In this document: piece after piece, positions 1 through 9,125 of the stretch | Numbering within the stretch: position 1 is the first letter of the stretch | Layout: each line of letters starts with the position of its first letter | NCBI GenBank assembly: GCA_902459845.2 | Contig: CABPSV020000361.1 | Location: 416-18,190, forward strand | Length of the DNA: 17,775 nt | Reading direction: 5' to 3' | Source of the DNA: Hepatocystis sp. ex Piliocolobus tephrosceles | Taxonomy: Eukaryota > Apicomplexa > Aconoidasida > Haemosporida > Plasmodiidae | Translations under genes and position numbers: made by a program | Notes under the pieces: generated by a model | What the model was told of the DNA's origin: nothing | Database searches by the model: none | Seen by the model: only the letters and a program-made list of their open reading frames with translations

Positions 1-2647
1 AATTTATATTATCAGTATCTTTTTTTGTATTAAATTTAGTAGGATTGTCTAGAGTTTCACGCATTTTTTTATTATCTTCGTTAATGCTATTATTACCATG
101 ATTATTAATATGATTGCTACTACTAGAAGTGTCCAATTGTGTATCATGTGTTATGTTACAATTATAATCTGTATTTGGGGGTGAGTTAGTAATGGTAGTG
201 GTAGGGACAAACTCACTCTGTTGCAACTGCTTGTCAGCACCTATAACTATCTCTGTACGTTGTTGATCATCCAAGTTATTTATTTGTTGCTTCGCGGAAT
301 CGTGATACTCTTCATTTGTACCATTAATTGAATTAATATGTGCTATATTTTTTATATTCCATTTTTTTAGTAATGTGTTTCTGTTGTTATGTAATTCGTG
401 TATATCTAAAGCAAAAATTTCAAACAGATAAGATGAAAAATAGATAATATTATGTGCTATGTCATTGTTTGTGTTATTTCTTATTTTACATAAAAAATAT
501 AGACACCTATTTATGTTTACATTATCATTATGTATTTTTTTTATTATATCAACTAACTTTTCTTTATTGCTTAACGCTGTGACTATTGTTTTAGTGCAAC
601 TTTTCACATATAATAAAATTTTATCAAAAAAGTAAAAAGCTATATAACGTTTTAGAATAATAGACTCTATACTATTATTAATTATTTTGACTAACAATGG
701 ATTTCCTTTTACTATTGTTAAATATCCATCTAACACCAAATTCAACATCGTAACTCTTTCTTCTTTTTTTGCAAAACATAATTCGCTTATATTATTGGCT
801 GAATGGAAGAACATACTAGGTATATTACTAAATAGTGAGTTTTTTAAAATAAAAATATATTGCAGGTATAATTCCTTCATTAACTGTTCAAATGTATATA
901 TATATACTAAAGCGTTGAAAAAAAAATAGAAAGATACAAAATTATATTCTTTAAAATTAAATCTATTAAATAATAAATTTAACAAATAAGTGAAAATTAG
1001 TAAATTATTTTCTTCCATTTTTTTTATATTTTGTTGTGCAGGTAAAATATACATAAAAATATGTTTCAAACAATCTAAAATCATATTCTTATTACATACT
1101 CGTTCAATTTTTGTATATAAATTTATTAGCACTTTTATATAAAAAATATAAACTAGTGGATTTTTTTTTATTAAAATAGCCATGTTATTAATTCTGTCAT
1201 TTAAAATATTATCTTTGTTATAAACTATTTCTAAATGAATCCGTTCGTTATCATCTGCATGTTTATCTAAATAAATATTCATATTATTATAAATCATATT
1301 TAAACCTATGGTATAAACAATATTACAAGTAGCACTCACGTCCAGTTGTCTTTTTACAAAATCTTTTATGAGAATATGCACTTTGTTACTGATGCCCATT
1401 GTGTGCCTATTACTGCTTTCTATCCCTTTATTTAAACTTTTCTTATTTATAAATATATCAAATGCTTTTAATTCATTGTCAATACCATATAGTTGATTTA
1501 GCAAAGTAGGGATTTGATTATACTCTATAGTTTTGTTGCTGCTGTTGCTACTACTAACAGTGTTGCTTTCTTTAATTCTACTGTTGATAATGCCATCGTT
1601 TTTCTCTTTGCCTGATTGTGCTATTTTTTTTAATACAGTTTTTATTTTATGTTTCCAATTTTTTGTATTTAATGTAATTCCATTTTTTTTTTCGTCATAA
1701 TTAAAATACGTTAATTTTTCTTCAACAATTAATAACTTTTCTTGTACATTCGATTCTGTACTTACATATGTATATTTTTTTAAATTGGGCTGCTCTGCGT
1801 TTCCTTCGTCGTTTTCTTCGCCCTTTTCTAATTCAATATTTGTTTTTTTTATCTTTTCTTTATATTTTTTTAACTGCTTAATATATAAATTTAAATTATC
1901 ATAGTCTAATTTGTGTTTCTTCTTTTTTAAAATTTTTTTTAATACAACATGTTCTAATCCGTTTTTTAAATCATACCATGAATTCAAAATGTTATATATA
2001 ATTTTAACTTGATCAATAAAATTGTCGTCTAATCTTTTTATGCTAATCTTATCATCGACCACATTTCTTAATAACAGTTCTACGTTGAAAGAGTGTGTAT
2101 GAGCATTACTATTATCATTACGTTTATGACTGTCACCATAATTGATATTTTTTGTAATATTATAATTATTATTGTTATAATTACTATTGTTATAATTACT
2201 ATTGTTATAATTACTATTGTTATAATTACTATTGTTATAATTACTATTGTTATAATTATTATTGTTATAATTATTATTATTATAATTATTATTATAGTTA
2301 TTATTATTATTCTTATTATTATTCAAAATAGTTATTATTATTATTATTCATAACAGTTATTATTATTCAAAATAGTTATTATTATTCTTATTTCCCTTGT
2401 TTTTTTCGAATGTTTTATTTTTAAATTTCTCCCAAGACTTGCTCGTTTGTTTTTTTTTGTAACTTGGTCTTGTATTGGCTCGATCAAACTTATCGTGTTC
2501 GAACTTATTTCGCCTTTTAAACGTCCCGCGATCAAACTTGTTACTTTTATTAAGTTTACTGCGATCGTTATGCTTTACCCATTTGGAATTACTCTTGTTG
2601 TAACTTCTCGGTTTTTGTGTTTTACTAGTTTGTGAATATTCTTTCAT
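1..2647 (-). CDS. Noc1/Mak21/CEBPZ-like ribosome-biogenesis protein (5' part, frame interrupted)
   Basis: The frame starts at an ATG at 2647-2645 and reads 94 codons of a basic Lys/Asn/Arg-rich head. It meets stops at 2365-2348, then is open in the same frame from 2347 to the left edge (about 782 codons), where it is truncated. No in-frame Met occurs downstream until about 1400, so the head almost certainly belongs to the same gene. Counting from that ATG, an Asn/Tyr repeat is followed by SWYDLKNGLEH near residue 224. A helical segment near 477-540 reads NDRINNMAILIKKNPL, then CLKHIFMYILPAQ, and ELCFAKKEERVTMLNLVLDGY lies near 622. The order (WYDL; LxDRIxxxxLLIQxxPxH; ALxxLKDLFxxxLLP; ELLxxKPEQExxLLxxLVNKLGD) is what I recall for Noc1/Mak21/CEBPZ proteins, which escort pre-60S particles in the nucleolus. 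The conserved CBF domain would lie past the left edge. The family match is from memory of the pattern; another helical-repeat protein is possible. Confidence 0.6.
2155..2320 (-). repeat. Asn/Tyr pentapeptide repeat (NNSNY / NNNNY)
   Basis: A 15-nt tandem repeat (plus strand ATAATTACTATTGTT and variants) is read in the gene frame as Asn-Asn-Ser-Asn-Tyr and Asn-Asn-Asn-Asn-Tyr units, grading into irregular Asn runs toward 2320. It sits between the basic head and the folded part of the Noc1-like protein, a typical place for a Plasmodium low-complexity insert. Shorter AAT-rich sequence continues into the interrupted stretch next to it. Confidence 0.85.
2323..2386 (-). other. In-frame stops inside an Asn-coding micro-repeat
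   Basis: On the minus strand a unit AAT-AAT-AAT-AAC-TAT-TTT-G occurs three times, with lengths 19, 19 and 25 nt; the middle copy has TGTTAT. Each copy ends in one extra G, so each pushes the reading by one base, and three copies (63 nt) restore the frame. In the gene frame this gives TAA TAA TAA at 2365-2357 and TGA at 2350-2348. I saw no GT-AG intron with a Plasmodium-like donor that would remove all the stops. Assembly error in low complexity, a real frameshift mutation, or an unusual splice are all possible. Confidence 0.75.
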
Positions 2648-2727
2648 GTTATATAATTTAAATACTAACTGAAAGTGTTAATTGCTTATTGTGGTATATT
2701 ACGGAATATTCCTTTTGGTATATAAAT

Positions 2728-2729
<2 letters not shown>

Positions 2730-2796
<67 letters not shown>

Positions 2797-2803
2797 TTAT
2801 ATT

Positions 2804-2874
<71 letters not shown>

Positions 2875-2893
2875 TATATATATATATATATAT
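2730..2893. repeat. Two long T tracts followed by (TA)11
   Basis: T65 at 2730-2794, a short ATTTATATTTA spacer, T66 at 2806-2871, then (TA)11 to about 2893. The block begins about 83 bases upstream of the ATG of the Noc1-like gene, within its likely leader or promoter. Exact lengths are unreliable in assembly. Poly(dA:dT) of this size is expected to exclude nucleosomes. Confidence 0.95.
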
Positions 2894-3151
2894 GTTACTT
2901 GATGACACATACTTTGCATTCTCGTTCTGGTTTATATAAATATATACATTTCACAACACTTTCATAAACGACGTTATTTATTTATTTATTTTTATATTAA
3001 AGAAAAAAAAAAAAGAAAAAAGTGCAATGTAGAATGAAAAAAATGATTATTTATTAATTTCAAAAAATAAAAAGAATGCAATTTTTTAAATGTTGATTTT
3101 TTTTTTATCATGATTATTATTCTTTACAATTTGCAACAAATGCAAATTGTT

Positions 3152-3254
3152 TAAAAAAGTAAAAAATAAAAAATGAAAAATAAAAAGTAAAAAAAATAAA
3201 AAATAAAAAACAAAAAAAATGAAAGATAAAAAATAAAAAATAAAAACATAAAAA
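3152..3254. repeat. A-rich degenerate minisatellite (AAAAATA-type)
   Basis: Irregular units of four to eight A separated by T, TG or GT (AAAAAATAAAAAATGAAAAA type). A similar block lies at 4317-4446. No coding sense was found on either strand. Confidence 0.8.
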
Positions 3255-3332
3255 GCGTTATTAGTATTATGTTAAAATTTTTAAAACGGTTTGCGTCACA
3301 TCTGCGTAACGCATATAAATAACGGTTTGCTT

Positions 3333-3359
3333 AAAAAAAAAAAAAAAAAAAAAAAAAAA
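3333..3359. repeat. Poly-A tract, 27 bases
   Basis: Uninterrupted A run with no neighbouring gene feature of its own. Confidence 0.95.
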
Positions 3360-3484
3360 GTACATTTGTATGTAGTTATGTATATATGTATGTGGGATGC
3401 CAGTACGTATGTATCCATATGTACTAACTGTGGGAGCAATGAGTTCAATTATATTCCTATTTTTATTTTATAACATAATTTACA

Positions 3485-3488
<4 letters not shown>

Positions 3489-3518
<30 letters not shown>
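3489..3518. repeat. (AT)15 microsatellite
   Basis: Perfect AT dinucleotide run just before the NNN gap, so its length may be affected by the assembly break. Confidence 0.9.
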
Positions 3519-3521
<3 letters not shown>

Positions 3522-3525
3522 CATT

Positions 3526-3528
3526 NNN
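3526..3528. other. Assembly gap (NNN)
   Basis: Three unknown bases follow the (AT)n run. The true gap size may not be three, and sequence could be missing here. Confidence 1.
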
Positions 3529-3897
3529 AATCAAAATAGTAATATATAAAAAAAACGACTTCGCATTTTTATTCTTTTTTTTTACTTTAATATGAAACTG
3601 TTATTCTATTGGGCTTGAGTAACCAACGACGTTGAAACCGTTGTAATTAAAACAAATTAATATTGTCGTTATGTTGTACAAGAGTATATACAAAGAGTAT
3701 GTATACTTCTTTGCAGTGCAAAACTTGTGATTCATTCAAAAAAGGAAAAAAGAAAAAATTAAAAAATAACAGCTTAAAGAAAAATATATATATTTGTTGT
3801 ATATTTTTCTACATATGCATTGGTGATAGGAAGTATATGTTTTTTTTTTTTTTTTTAGTATGACTGAAAATAAAGAAGTTACATACATACATACATA

Positions 3898-3933
3898 GAT
3901 ACATACATGTATGTTTTTATGTATGTATGTATC
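3898..3933. repeat. Inverted repeat, 11-bp arms, in a CATA/TATG tract
   Basis: GATACATACAT at 3898-3908 is complementary to ATGTATGTATC at 3923-3933, with a 14-base T-rich loop. It lies inside a longer ACAT-tetramer tract (3881-3932), so the symmetry may simply reflect the simple repeat switching strand. Confidence 0.75.
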
Positions 3934-4316
3934 CATTATAAAAATGGCTGTATGTAGGGGTATGTACATAATTCAACCATTATATGGGGGAATAAAATGC
4001 ACAAAAAAGCAAAAACAAAAAAAAATTCTTTTACATTTGGATTATCTGTTAAAATTACATTAAATGCTGCTGTGATAAGTAATTATTCTTATTCTTACTT
4101 ACATAGTTACTTATATATTTTTATTTTTATTAAGTTTTACATTTATAGCTCATATAAACCGTTTATCTATGTAACATATATGTAACCTATATAAATGCCG
4201 GATGTAATGGTATACTTGAGTTCCTAATTAACATCATGGGATAATTTACAATTTTTAAAAGTTACGATAATAAGTAGTTATATAAAGTATTGTTAATTAA
4301 GCAATATTTCAAAAAA

Positions 4317-4446
4317 TGCAAAATAAAAAGTAAAAAATAAAAGATAAAAAATAAAAGATAAAAAATAAAAGATAACAAATAAAAAATAAAAAATAAAAGA
4401 TAAAACATAAAAGGTAAAACATAAAAGATAAAAAATGAAAGGTAAA
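4317..4446. repeat. A-rich minisatellite, unit about AAAAGATAAAAAAT
   Basis: About nine degenerate copies of a 14-base unit, with drift to AAAACATAAAAGGT at the right end. It gives a spurious Phe/Leu-rich open frame on the minus strand. Same flavour as 3152-3254. Confidence 0.85.
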
Positions 4447-4540
4447 AAAATGTGAAAAAAAACAAAACAAAATGTTAAAACATGAAAATCGGTTTAAAAT
4501 TTTTTTTTTTTTATTTCTTCCATTCACAGAATGTATAGAC

Positions 4541-4569
<29 letters not shown>
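4541..4569. repeat. Poly-A tract, 29 bases
   Basis: Uninterrupted A run, preceded by a T run at about 4499-4512; the two could pair as an imperfect hairpin. Confidence 0.95.
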
Positions 4570-4573
<4 letters not shown>

Positions 4574-4601
4574 GCAAATAATGTAGTACATAATGCAAGG
4601 T

Positions 4602-4644
4602 AACATAAAGTATATAATGTAGTACAACATAAAGTATATAATGT
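4602..4644. repeat. 24-bp tandem duplication
   Basis: The 19-mer AACATAAAGTATATAATGT is present exactly at 4602-4620 and 4626-4644, a period of 24. A further partial copy of ATAATGTAGTACA occurs at 4578-4590. Confidence 0.85.
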
Positions 4645-4675
4645 GATAAAACAAATAATTATAACAGTGCCGTTA

Positions 4676-4689
4676 TACATGTACATAGG

Positions 4690-4723
<34 letters not shown>

Positions 4724-4743
4724 TGGCTACCTATGTACATGTA
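4676..4743. repeat. 14-bp perfect inverted repeat enclosing (AT)14
   Basis: TACATGTACATAGG at 4676-4689 is the exact reverse complement of CCTATGTACATGTA at 4730-4743. The loop holds an AT run (4693-4720) and AGGTGGCTAC, which has its own short symmetry (ATAGGT/ACCTAT at 4719-4734). The element could extrude as a cruciform in DNA, or fold as a hairpin if it lies in a transcript. Confidence 0.85.
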
Positions 4744-5028
4744 CGCATACTTAAATAAGTCTATTAAAAACGTAGATTTTAAAAAATTACACCTTTTTAT
4801 AATTAACTTTTTGATACTTTACTTAACTTTTGGACATAATCATGAACTATATAAAAAGATTTTTCGCAAATTTTCTTCATTTGAATATTTATGTCTTTGA
4901 TGCGATTACTGGTTTGCATTAAAAAGTCCCTGAAAAAAAAGAGAAATAAAAGTGTAGCCATGTAAAAAGTAATAGTTAAGTATTAGATATATACACAAAA
5001 AGGGTACATATATATAAGCGCGTAATAC

Positions 5029-5051
5029 GTATATATATATATATATATATA
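5029..5051. repeat. (AT)n run
   Basis: Perfect AT dinucleotides about 100 bases past the stop codon of the 499-aa gene, so probably in its 3' UTR or terminator region. Confidence 0.85.
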
Positions 5052-5090
5052 CACTAGGCGAATGCACATATTGTGCTATCAAAAAAAAAA

Positions 5091-5130
5091 CATAACTAAG
5101 CGATAAAACACATAACTAAGCGATAAAACA
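5091..5130. repeat. Perfect 20-bp tandem duplication
   Basis: CATAACTAAGCGATAAAACA occurs twice head to tail (5091-5110 and 5111-5130), followed by CAT. It begins 21 bases beyond the stop of the 499-aa gene, so it is likely in its 3' UTR. Confidence 0.95.
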
Positions 5131-5150
5131 CATGGTGCACACACGTAAAC

Positions 5151-6650
5151 CTACTTTGGTGATTCAAAATGGTTAATTGCACCTTTTGTCGTTAAATACA
5201 AATCTTTTGAAAAATTAAAGAAGTTGTTTTTTAAGTCATAATAGAATCGAGCATCTTGAAAATTATTAATTTTGTGCCAAGGTATATTATAAATATAATT
5301 TTGTAATGAGTTATTTATGATTTGAATATTTTTATATGGGTAATAAATAGGTTTAAAAATGATTAAATTTTTATTATATGAAAAATCAAAAAAAAGATTT
5401 TCTAAATTTTTGTTTACTGTATTACTTTCCTCTTTTGGTATATCTAAGAAATGTACATTCTGTTCTATTAACAATCCAAAACATTTTTTAACTGCTCTTT
5501 CATTTGAATATATGTGGGTTCCTATACAAATACTTGATTTTAGATTTTGTTCATAAGGTGTTAAATATAAATCATTATATAAAGTTTTTTTTTTTTCTTT
5601 TTTTCTTTTTTTTTCTAAAAAATAGTTTATAATATCATGAGATTTTTTTAAAAAAAAGTTTTTTTCTTCATTATAATTGGATGTTGGATCCAGCTGGTTA
5701 TTATTTTGTTTATTATTTGTTTGGTTTGTTGTTTCATTTTTAGAAATCACTTTTTTTTTATTTAATATTTTGTTTAGTATATCTTTTGAATAAATTTTAT
5801 CAAATGGTATCATTTTATAAAAATAAAAAGAATTATTATTTTTTGCACCTATGCAACTTACATTAATATTTTTATTTATATATAAAAATGAAACACCTTT
5901 ACATACTCCTATAGACTCAAAAATTAAATTATTGTTTATATTTTTTTTAACAAAATCGTCATTGTATGTGTCTACAAATTCAATCACAACTTTTTTTTCT
6001 CGATTTTTTTCTTTTTTATAATTTTTTTTATTAAAAAAATTAGCTGGAAAATCATGTAAATTTAAAATATCAAATAGGTGCATCTTTCTATTGTTATTTA
6101 ATTCTTTATTGTGGCTTGTACCATCGTTGTGGCTTGTCCGGTCATTGTGGCTTGTTCGATCGTTTTGGCTTGTTCGATCGTTGTTATGATTCATATGATC
6201 ACTTGCTCCAGATTCTTTATTATTAAAAAAACTATCACTAAAAAAGTCATCATATATACTTCTTTTTGCTCTTTGTATTGGTATTTCAAATTCTTTTTCA
6301 TCAGAACTATTAGTATTAAAAGATTTTTCTTTTAAAATGTCTTTCTCACTCTTGATCATTGTTGATTCATTTTTTATATTACTAGTTTGTGTTGTTACTT
6401 TTTCATTTATGTTATTAGAATTATTTTGAATATTTTTTTTAAGATTTAACAATTTGTTGTCTTCACTATTGTGAATTAATTCCTTTTTCATAATATCTTC
6501 TTTTGAGGTATAATATTTTTCATTTTGTTCATTTTCATTTTTAATATGTCCTTTATTAATATTCACTTTTGTTTGCTCGTTCTCTTCCAAAATATGAGCC
6601 CGCCTTCTCATTCTTTCATTGTTTCGTTCCTCTCTATCATCTTCATTCAT
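5151..6650 (-). CDS. Unrecognised 499-aa protein, probably Plasmodium-specific
   Basis: A single intact frame runs from ATG at 6650 (context AAAATG, preceded by A-rich leader) to TAG at 5153-5151. I do not recognise the family. Residues 1-110 are charged and Asn-rich, with a basic patch ERMRRRAH near residues 13-20. EIPIQRAKRSIYDDFFSD near 120 looks like a short conserved linear motif. Residues about 156-181 hold four NDRTSH-type repeats. A likely folded section runs from KKVVIEFVDTYNDDF (about 220) through FESIGVCKGVSFLYI and CIGAKNNNSFYFYKMIPFDKIY. It is split by an Asn/Lys-rich insert (about 300-355) from a C-terminal part with THIYSNERAVKKCFGLLIEQNVHFLDI and an aromatic tail. I saw no signal peptide, membrane span or catalytic motif. 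It faces VPS4 head to head across about 2.5 kb. Confidence 0.85.
   Translation of the reverse strand: MNEDDREERNNERMRRRAHILEENEQTKVNINKGHIKNENEQNEKYYTSKEDIMKKELIHNSEDNKLLNLKKNIQNNSNNINEKVTTQTSNIKNESTMIKSEKDILKEKSFNTNSSDEKEFEIPIQRAKRSIYDDFFSDSFFNNKESGASDHMNHNNDRTSQNDRTSHNDRTSHNDGTSHNKELNNNRKMHLFDILNLHDFPANFFNKKNYKKEKNREKKVVIEFVDTYNDDFVKKNINNNLIFESIGVCKGVSFLYINKNINVSCIGAKNNNSFYFYKMIPFDKIYSKDILNKILNKKKVISKNETTNQTNNKQNNNQLDPTSNYNEEKNFFLKKSHDIINYFLEKKRKKEKKKTLYNDLYLTPYEQNLKSSICIGTHIYSNERAVKKCFGLLIEQNVHFLDIPKEESNTVNKNLENLFFDFSYNKNLIIFKPIYYPYKNIQIINNSLQNYIYNIPWHKINNFQDARFYYDLKNNFFNFSKDLYLTTKGAINHFESPK
6109..6183 (-). repeat. Four 18-bp repeats encoding NDRTSH
   Basis: Four head-to-tail 18-nt units read NDRTSQ, NDRTSH, NDRTSH, NDGTSH in the frame of the 499-aa protein. 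The GC content is well above the surrounding sequence. It is a likely surface-exposed low-complexity insert. Confidence 0.85.
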
Positions 6651-6859
6651 TTTTGCAAATGTTATTATATATAGAAGAAAAACGCATGTTCGTTAAAATA
6701 AAAAAAAAAAAAAAAAAACTATGATTATAAATGGTATTCATATGTTTAAAAATGTGGATAATATTTATGTATATATAGCTAAAAACATTGAAAAAAAAAT
6801 AAAACTTAAAAATGTTGAATTAACAATCACATTATGATAATAAATTTTGACTTTTTATT

Positions 6860-6920
6860 ACCATTTTGCCTTTTTTTTTTACCATTTTGCTTTTTTTTTT
6901 TACCATTTTGCCTTTTTTTT
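6860..6920. repeat. Three copies of ACCATTTTGC plus T tract, 21-bp period
   Basis: ACCATTTTGC(C) followed by 8-10 T starts at 6860, 6881 and 6902. The period of 21 bp is two helical turns, which places the GC-containing words on one face of the helix. They lie 210-250 bases upstream of the 499-aa start codon, so they could be spaced protein-binding sites or a simple slippage repeat. Confidence 0.85.
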
Positions 6921-7078
6921 ATTTTTTTATTATTGAAAAATATTTCATTTGCGTATCATTTTTATTTTATTTTATTTTTTTTTTTTTAACTATACATAAA
7001 AACAAAATATAATAAAAAAAAATAGTACATTTTTTATTTTTACAAATAAATGGGTTTTATTAAGCATTTTTAATTTAT

Positions 7079-7181
<103 letters not shown>

Positions 7182-7924
7182 TACGAAAATAGTTTTGTTC
7201 ACATAGTTCGTGAATATTGTTAGTGCATCTGATTCGTTTATATAGTTTGTTCATATAATCCGTTTATATATTATGTTTATATATTATTTTTATAGACTTT
7301 GGTTATAGTTTTTGTTTATAGATCATATTTATATATGACGCTTATAATTTTTACTTATAGTTTTTGCTTATAGTTTTTTTTTTTTTTTGAAGTTTTAAAG
7401 GTCATACAAACATATATATATATACGTACTTTTATACAGTGTTATATATATCGGCGAAATGTATATGTTCTTAACTGTTATATAATTTTATTTATTGTAT
7501 AATTTACAATTCTACAATTGGCTTAGTTGTTTTGTTAACTTATTTTGTTGACTTATTCGTTCGTTCATTAGTTTTTTTTTTAAAGCTTTATTTTTTTAAT
7601 TTTGTTTTACTTTTTTAATTGTAACTGTAAGCTTGTAGTTTTCTTGTTATTAAAATAATTTTTTTTTTGTTTTTTAAATGATAAACTTTGTATGTGACGA
7701 TTTTCCTGGTCGTATATATATATATATATATACAAGTATACACATATATATGTAACGGAATTATATATACACTCTTCCCCGTTGGTTAATGGATTAGTTT
7801 GTAAAAAAAAACGAGCAATCATTCAATCCTTTTTTAAATGTTACAATGTTATGAATAAAATTTGAAGACATAAAAAGTAAAAAAGTGTCATAAAAAAAGA
7901 AAAAGCAAGTGATAGAAAGAAAAA

Positions 7925-7995
7925 ATAATATAACATAATATAACATAATATAATATAATATAACATAATATAATATAATATAACATAATATAATA
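7925..7995. repeat. ATAATATAAC / ATAATATAAT 5-10 bp array
   Basis: About seven decamers mixing TAACATAATA and TAATATAATA, a compound of two five-base words (ATAAC-like and ATAAT-like). It is followed by TAATAAAATATGG and an A21 run. Confidence 0.85.
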
Positions 7996-8300
7996 AAATA
8001 TGGAGTAAAAAAAAAAAAAAAAAAAAATGTTAACTATAGTGTATATATGTACATATATACGTTTAAGTTCTCGTTTTATATTAGGTTCCTAGTATAATAT
8101 ATACCTACGTTGGCTATATTTGTTCTGTGCACATTTATAAACTTTGTACACTTACCTATTTTTTTTTTAAGTTGATCGTATTTATGTTAAAATGTGTTTT
8201 TAAATGATTTTTCTACTTAAGCGATGATTAAATTGTAAAAAAAATAAAATTAAAAATATATTATATATTTTTTTTTATACATTTGTATAATCATGTAAAA

Positions 8301-8484
8301 CAATATTTGAACAATATTTGAACAATATTTGAACAATATTTGAACAATATTTGAACAAAATTTAAACAATATTTAAACAATATTTAAACAATATTTAAAC
8401 AATATTTAAACAATATTTAAACAATGTTTAAACAATAATTAAACAATATTTAAACAATATTTAAACAATATTTAAACAATATTT
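8301..8484. repeat. 17-copy 11-bp tandem array (CAATATTTGAA / CAATATTTAAA)
   Basis: Units begin with C at 8301 and every 11 bases to 8477 without a slip. The first five read CAATATTTGAA. The rest carry TTTAAA, with variants at 8356 (CAAAATTTAAA), 8422 (CAATGTTTAAA) and 8433 (CAATAATTAAA). The array lies about 640-825 bases upstream of the VPS4 start codon, in the divergent promoter region. It has no coding sense. Confidence 0.95.
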
Positions 8485-8565
8485 GTTTTTTTTTTTGGGG
8501 GAGTGGGGAAGTGTATAAAATGTAAACATATAAACAATTTTTTTAATACGTCAAAAATTATAAAC

Positions 8566-8568
<3 letters not shown>

Positions 8569-8601
<33 letters not shown>
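8569..8601. repeat. (TA)16 microsatellite
   Basis: Perfect TA run followed by TGTATATATACATATG, which is itself nearly palindromic. Upstream of VPS4. Confidence 0.9.
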
Positions 8602-8615
<14 letters not shown>

Positions 8616-8706
8616 GTAGCGCAAATACTTATATATTTTTGTCACTATTAAAACAGTAGACAATATAATACTACTTCATAATGTATAACATTTGATTAAC
8701 ATTACC

Positions 8707-8728
8707 ATATATATATATATATATATAT
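8707..8728. repeat. (AT)11 microsatellite
   Basis: Perfect AT run about 400 bases upstream of the VPS4 start. Confidence 0.9.
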
Positions 8729-8925
8729 TTTTTAGTTAGTCTTATCTGATTTTGCCTTTACTTTTTATTTAATCTTTTTTTTTAGTCTGCACTCAGTAGT
8801 GAGTTGTTTTTAACTCGAAGTGTTATTCAATTAGCATATCACTTATATGGGCTTCGTGCTTAATAAATGCTTAACTTCAGTCCACTTGCCTATTTCTTCA
8901 CATATTTAAGTATTTAGGTATTTAA

Positions 8926-8954
8926 TTTTTTTTTTTTTTTTTTTTTTTTGGGGG
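8926..8954. repeat. T24 followed by G5
   Basis: A T run that ends abruptly in GGGGG about 170 bases upstream of the VPS4 ATG. A similar T-run to G-run junction (T then GGGGG) occurs at about 8487-8501. G runs are rare in this sequence, so the pair stands out. Confidence 0.85.
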
Positions 8955-9125
8955 ATGAACTCCCACACGGATATATACATCTACATACATACATATATAA
9001 CTATAGCATTTTTGTAGATAATTACTTTTGTTTATATATATATATATATATGTGTTACATGTTAACACTATTGTTTGCTCCTACACCCCTCCTCATACAC
9101 ACACACGATAATCAGCCAAAACAAA

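Larger units (their letters stand above)
2648..5150. other. Intergenic region: 5' flank of the Noc1-like gene and 3' flank of the 499-aa gene
   Basis: This stretch lies between two minus-strand genes, so it should hold the promoter and leader of the Noc1-like gene (right of 2647) and the 3' UTR of the 499-aa gene (left of 5151). I see homopolymers, TA runs, A-rich minisatellites, two hairpins and two small tandem duplications, each listed separately. The open frames here (for example 3997-4185 and 4643-4900) are short, driven by TA or poly-A/T tracts, and not supported as genes. No RNA gene was recognised. Confidence 0.7.

Noticed and set aside
2323..2400. A conventional intron removing the stops in gene 1
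   Set aside because: The nearest GT sites give non-consensus donors, the only GT inside the repeat lies after the first stop, and the flanking DNA reads as coding.
2689..2967. A poly-Phe ORF over the T tracts, and the similar poly-Lys ORF at 6990-7202
   Set aside because: Translation of homopolymer runs in intergenic DNA, without any conserved-looking sequence.
3997..4185. Small ORFs at 3997-4185 and 4643-4900 as real genes
   Set aside because: They are short, start in A-rich or TA-run sequence and have Tyr/Ile/Lys composition dictated by base content.
2648..5150. A centromere candidate in the AT-rich intergenic region
   Set aside because: Plasmodium centromeres are more uniformly AT-rich over about 2 kb; this region is broken up by ordinary mixed sequence containing GC.
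8301..8484. A CRISPR-like or satellite array
   Set aside because: There are no spacers, the units are 11 bp and the host is eukaryotic; it is a plain minisatellite.
9075..9125. An upstream ATG that would extend VPS4 by 17 residues
   Set aside because: The added residues (MLLHPSSYTHT...) have no place ahead of an MIT domain. The ATG at 9126 has the AAAATG context and puts the MIT helix right at the start.
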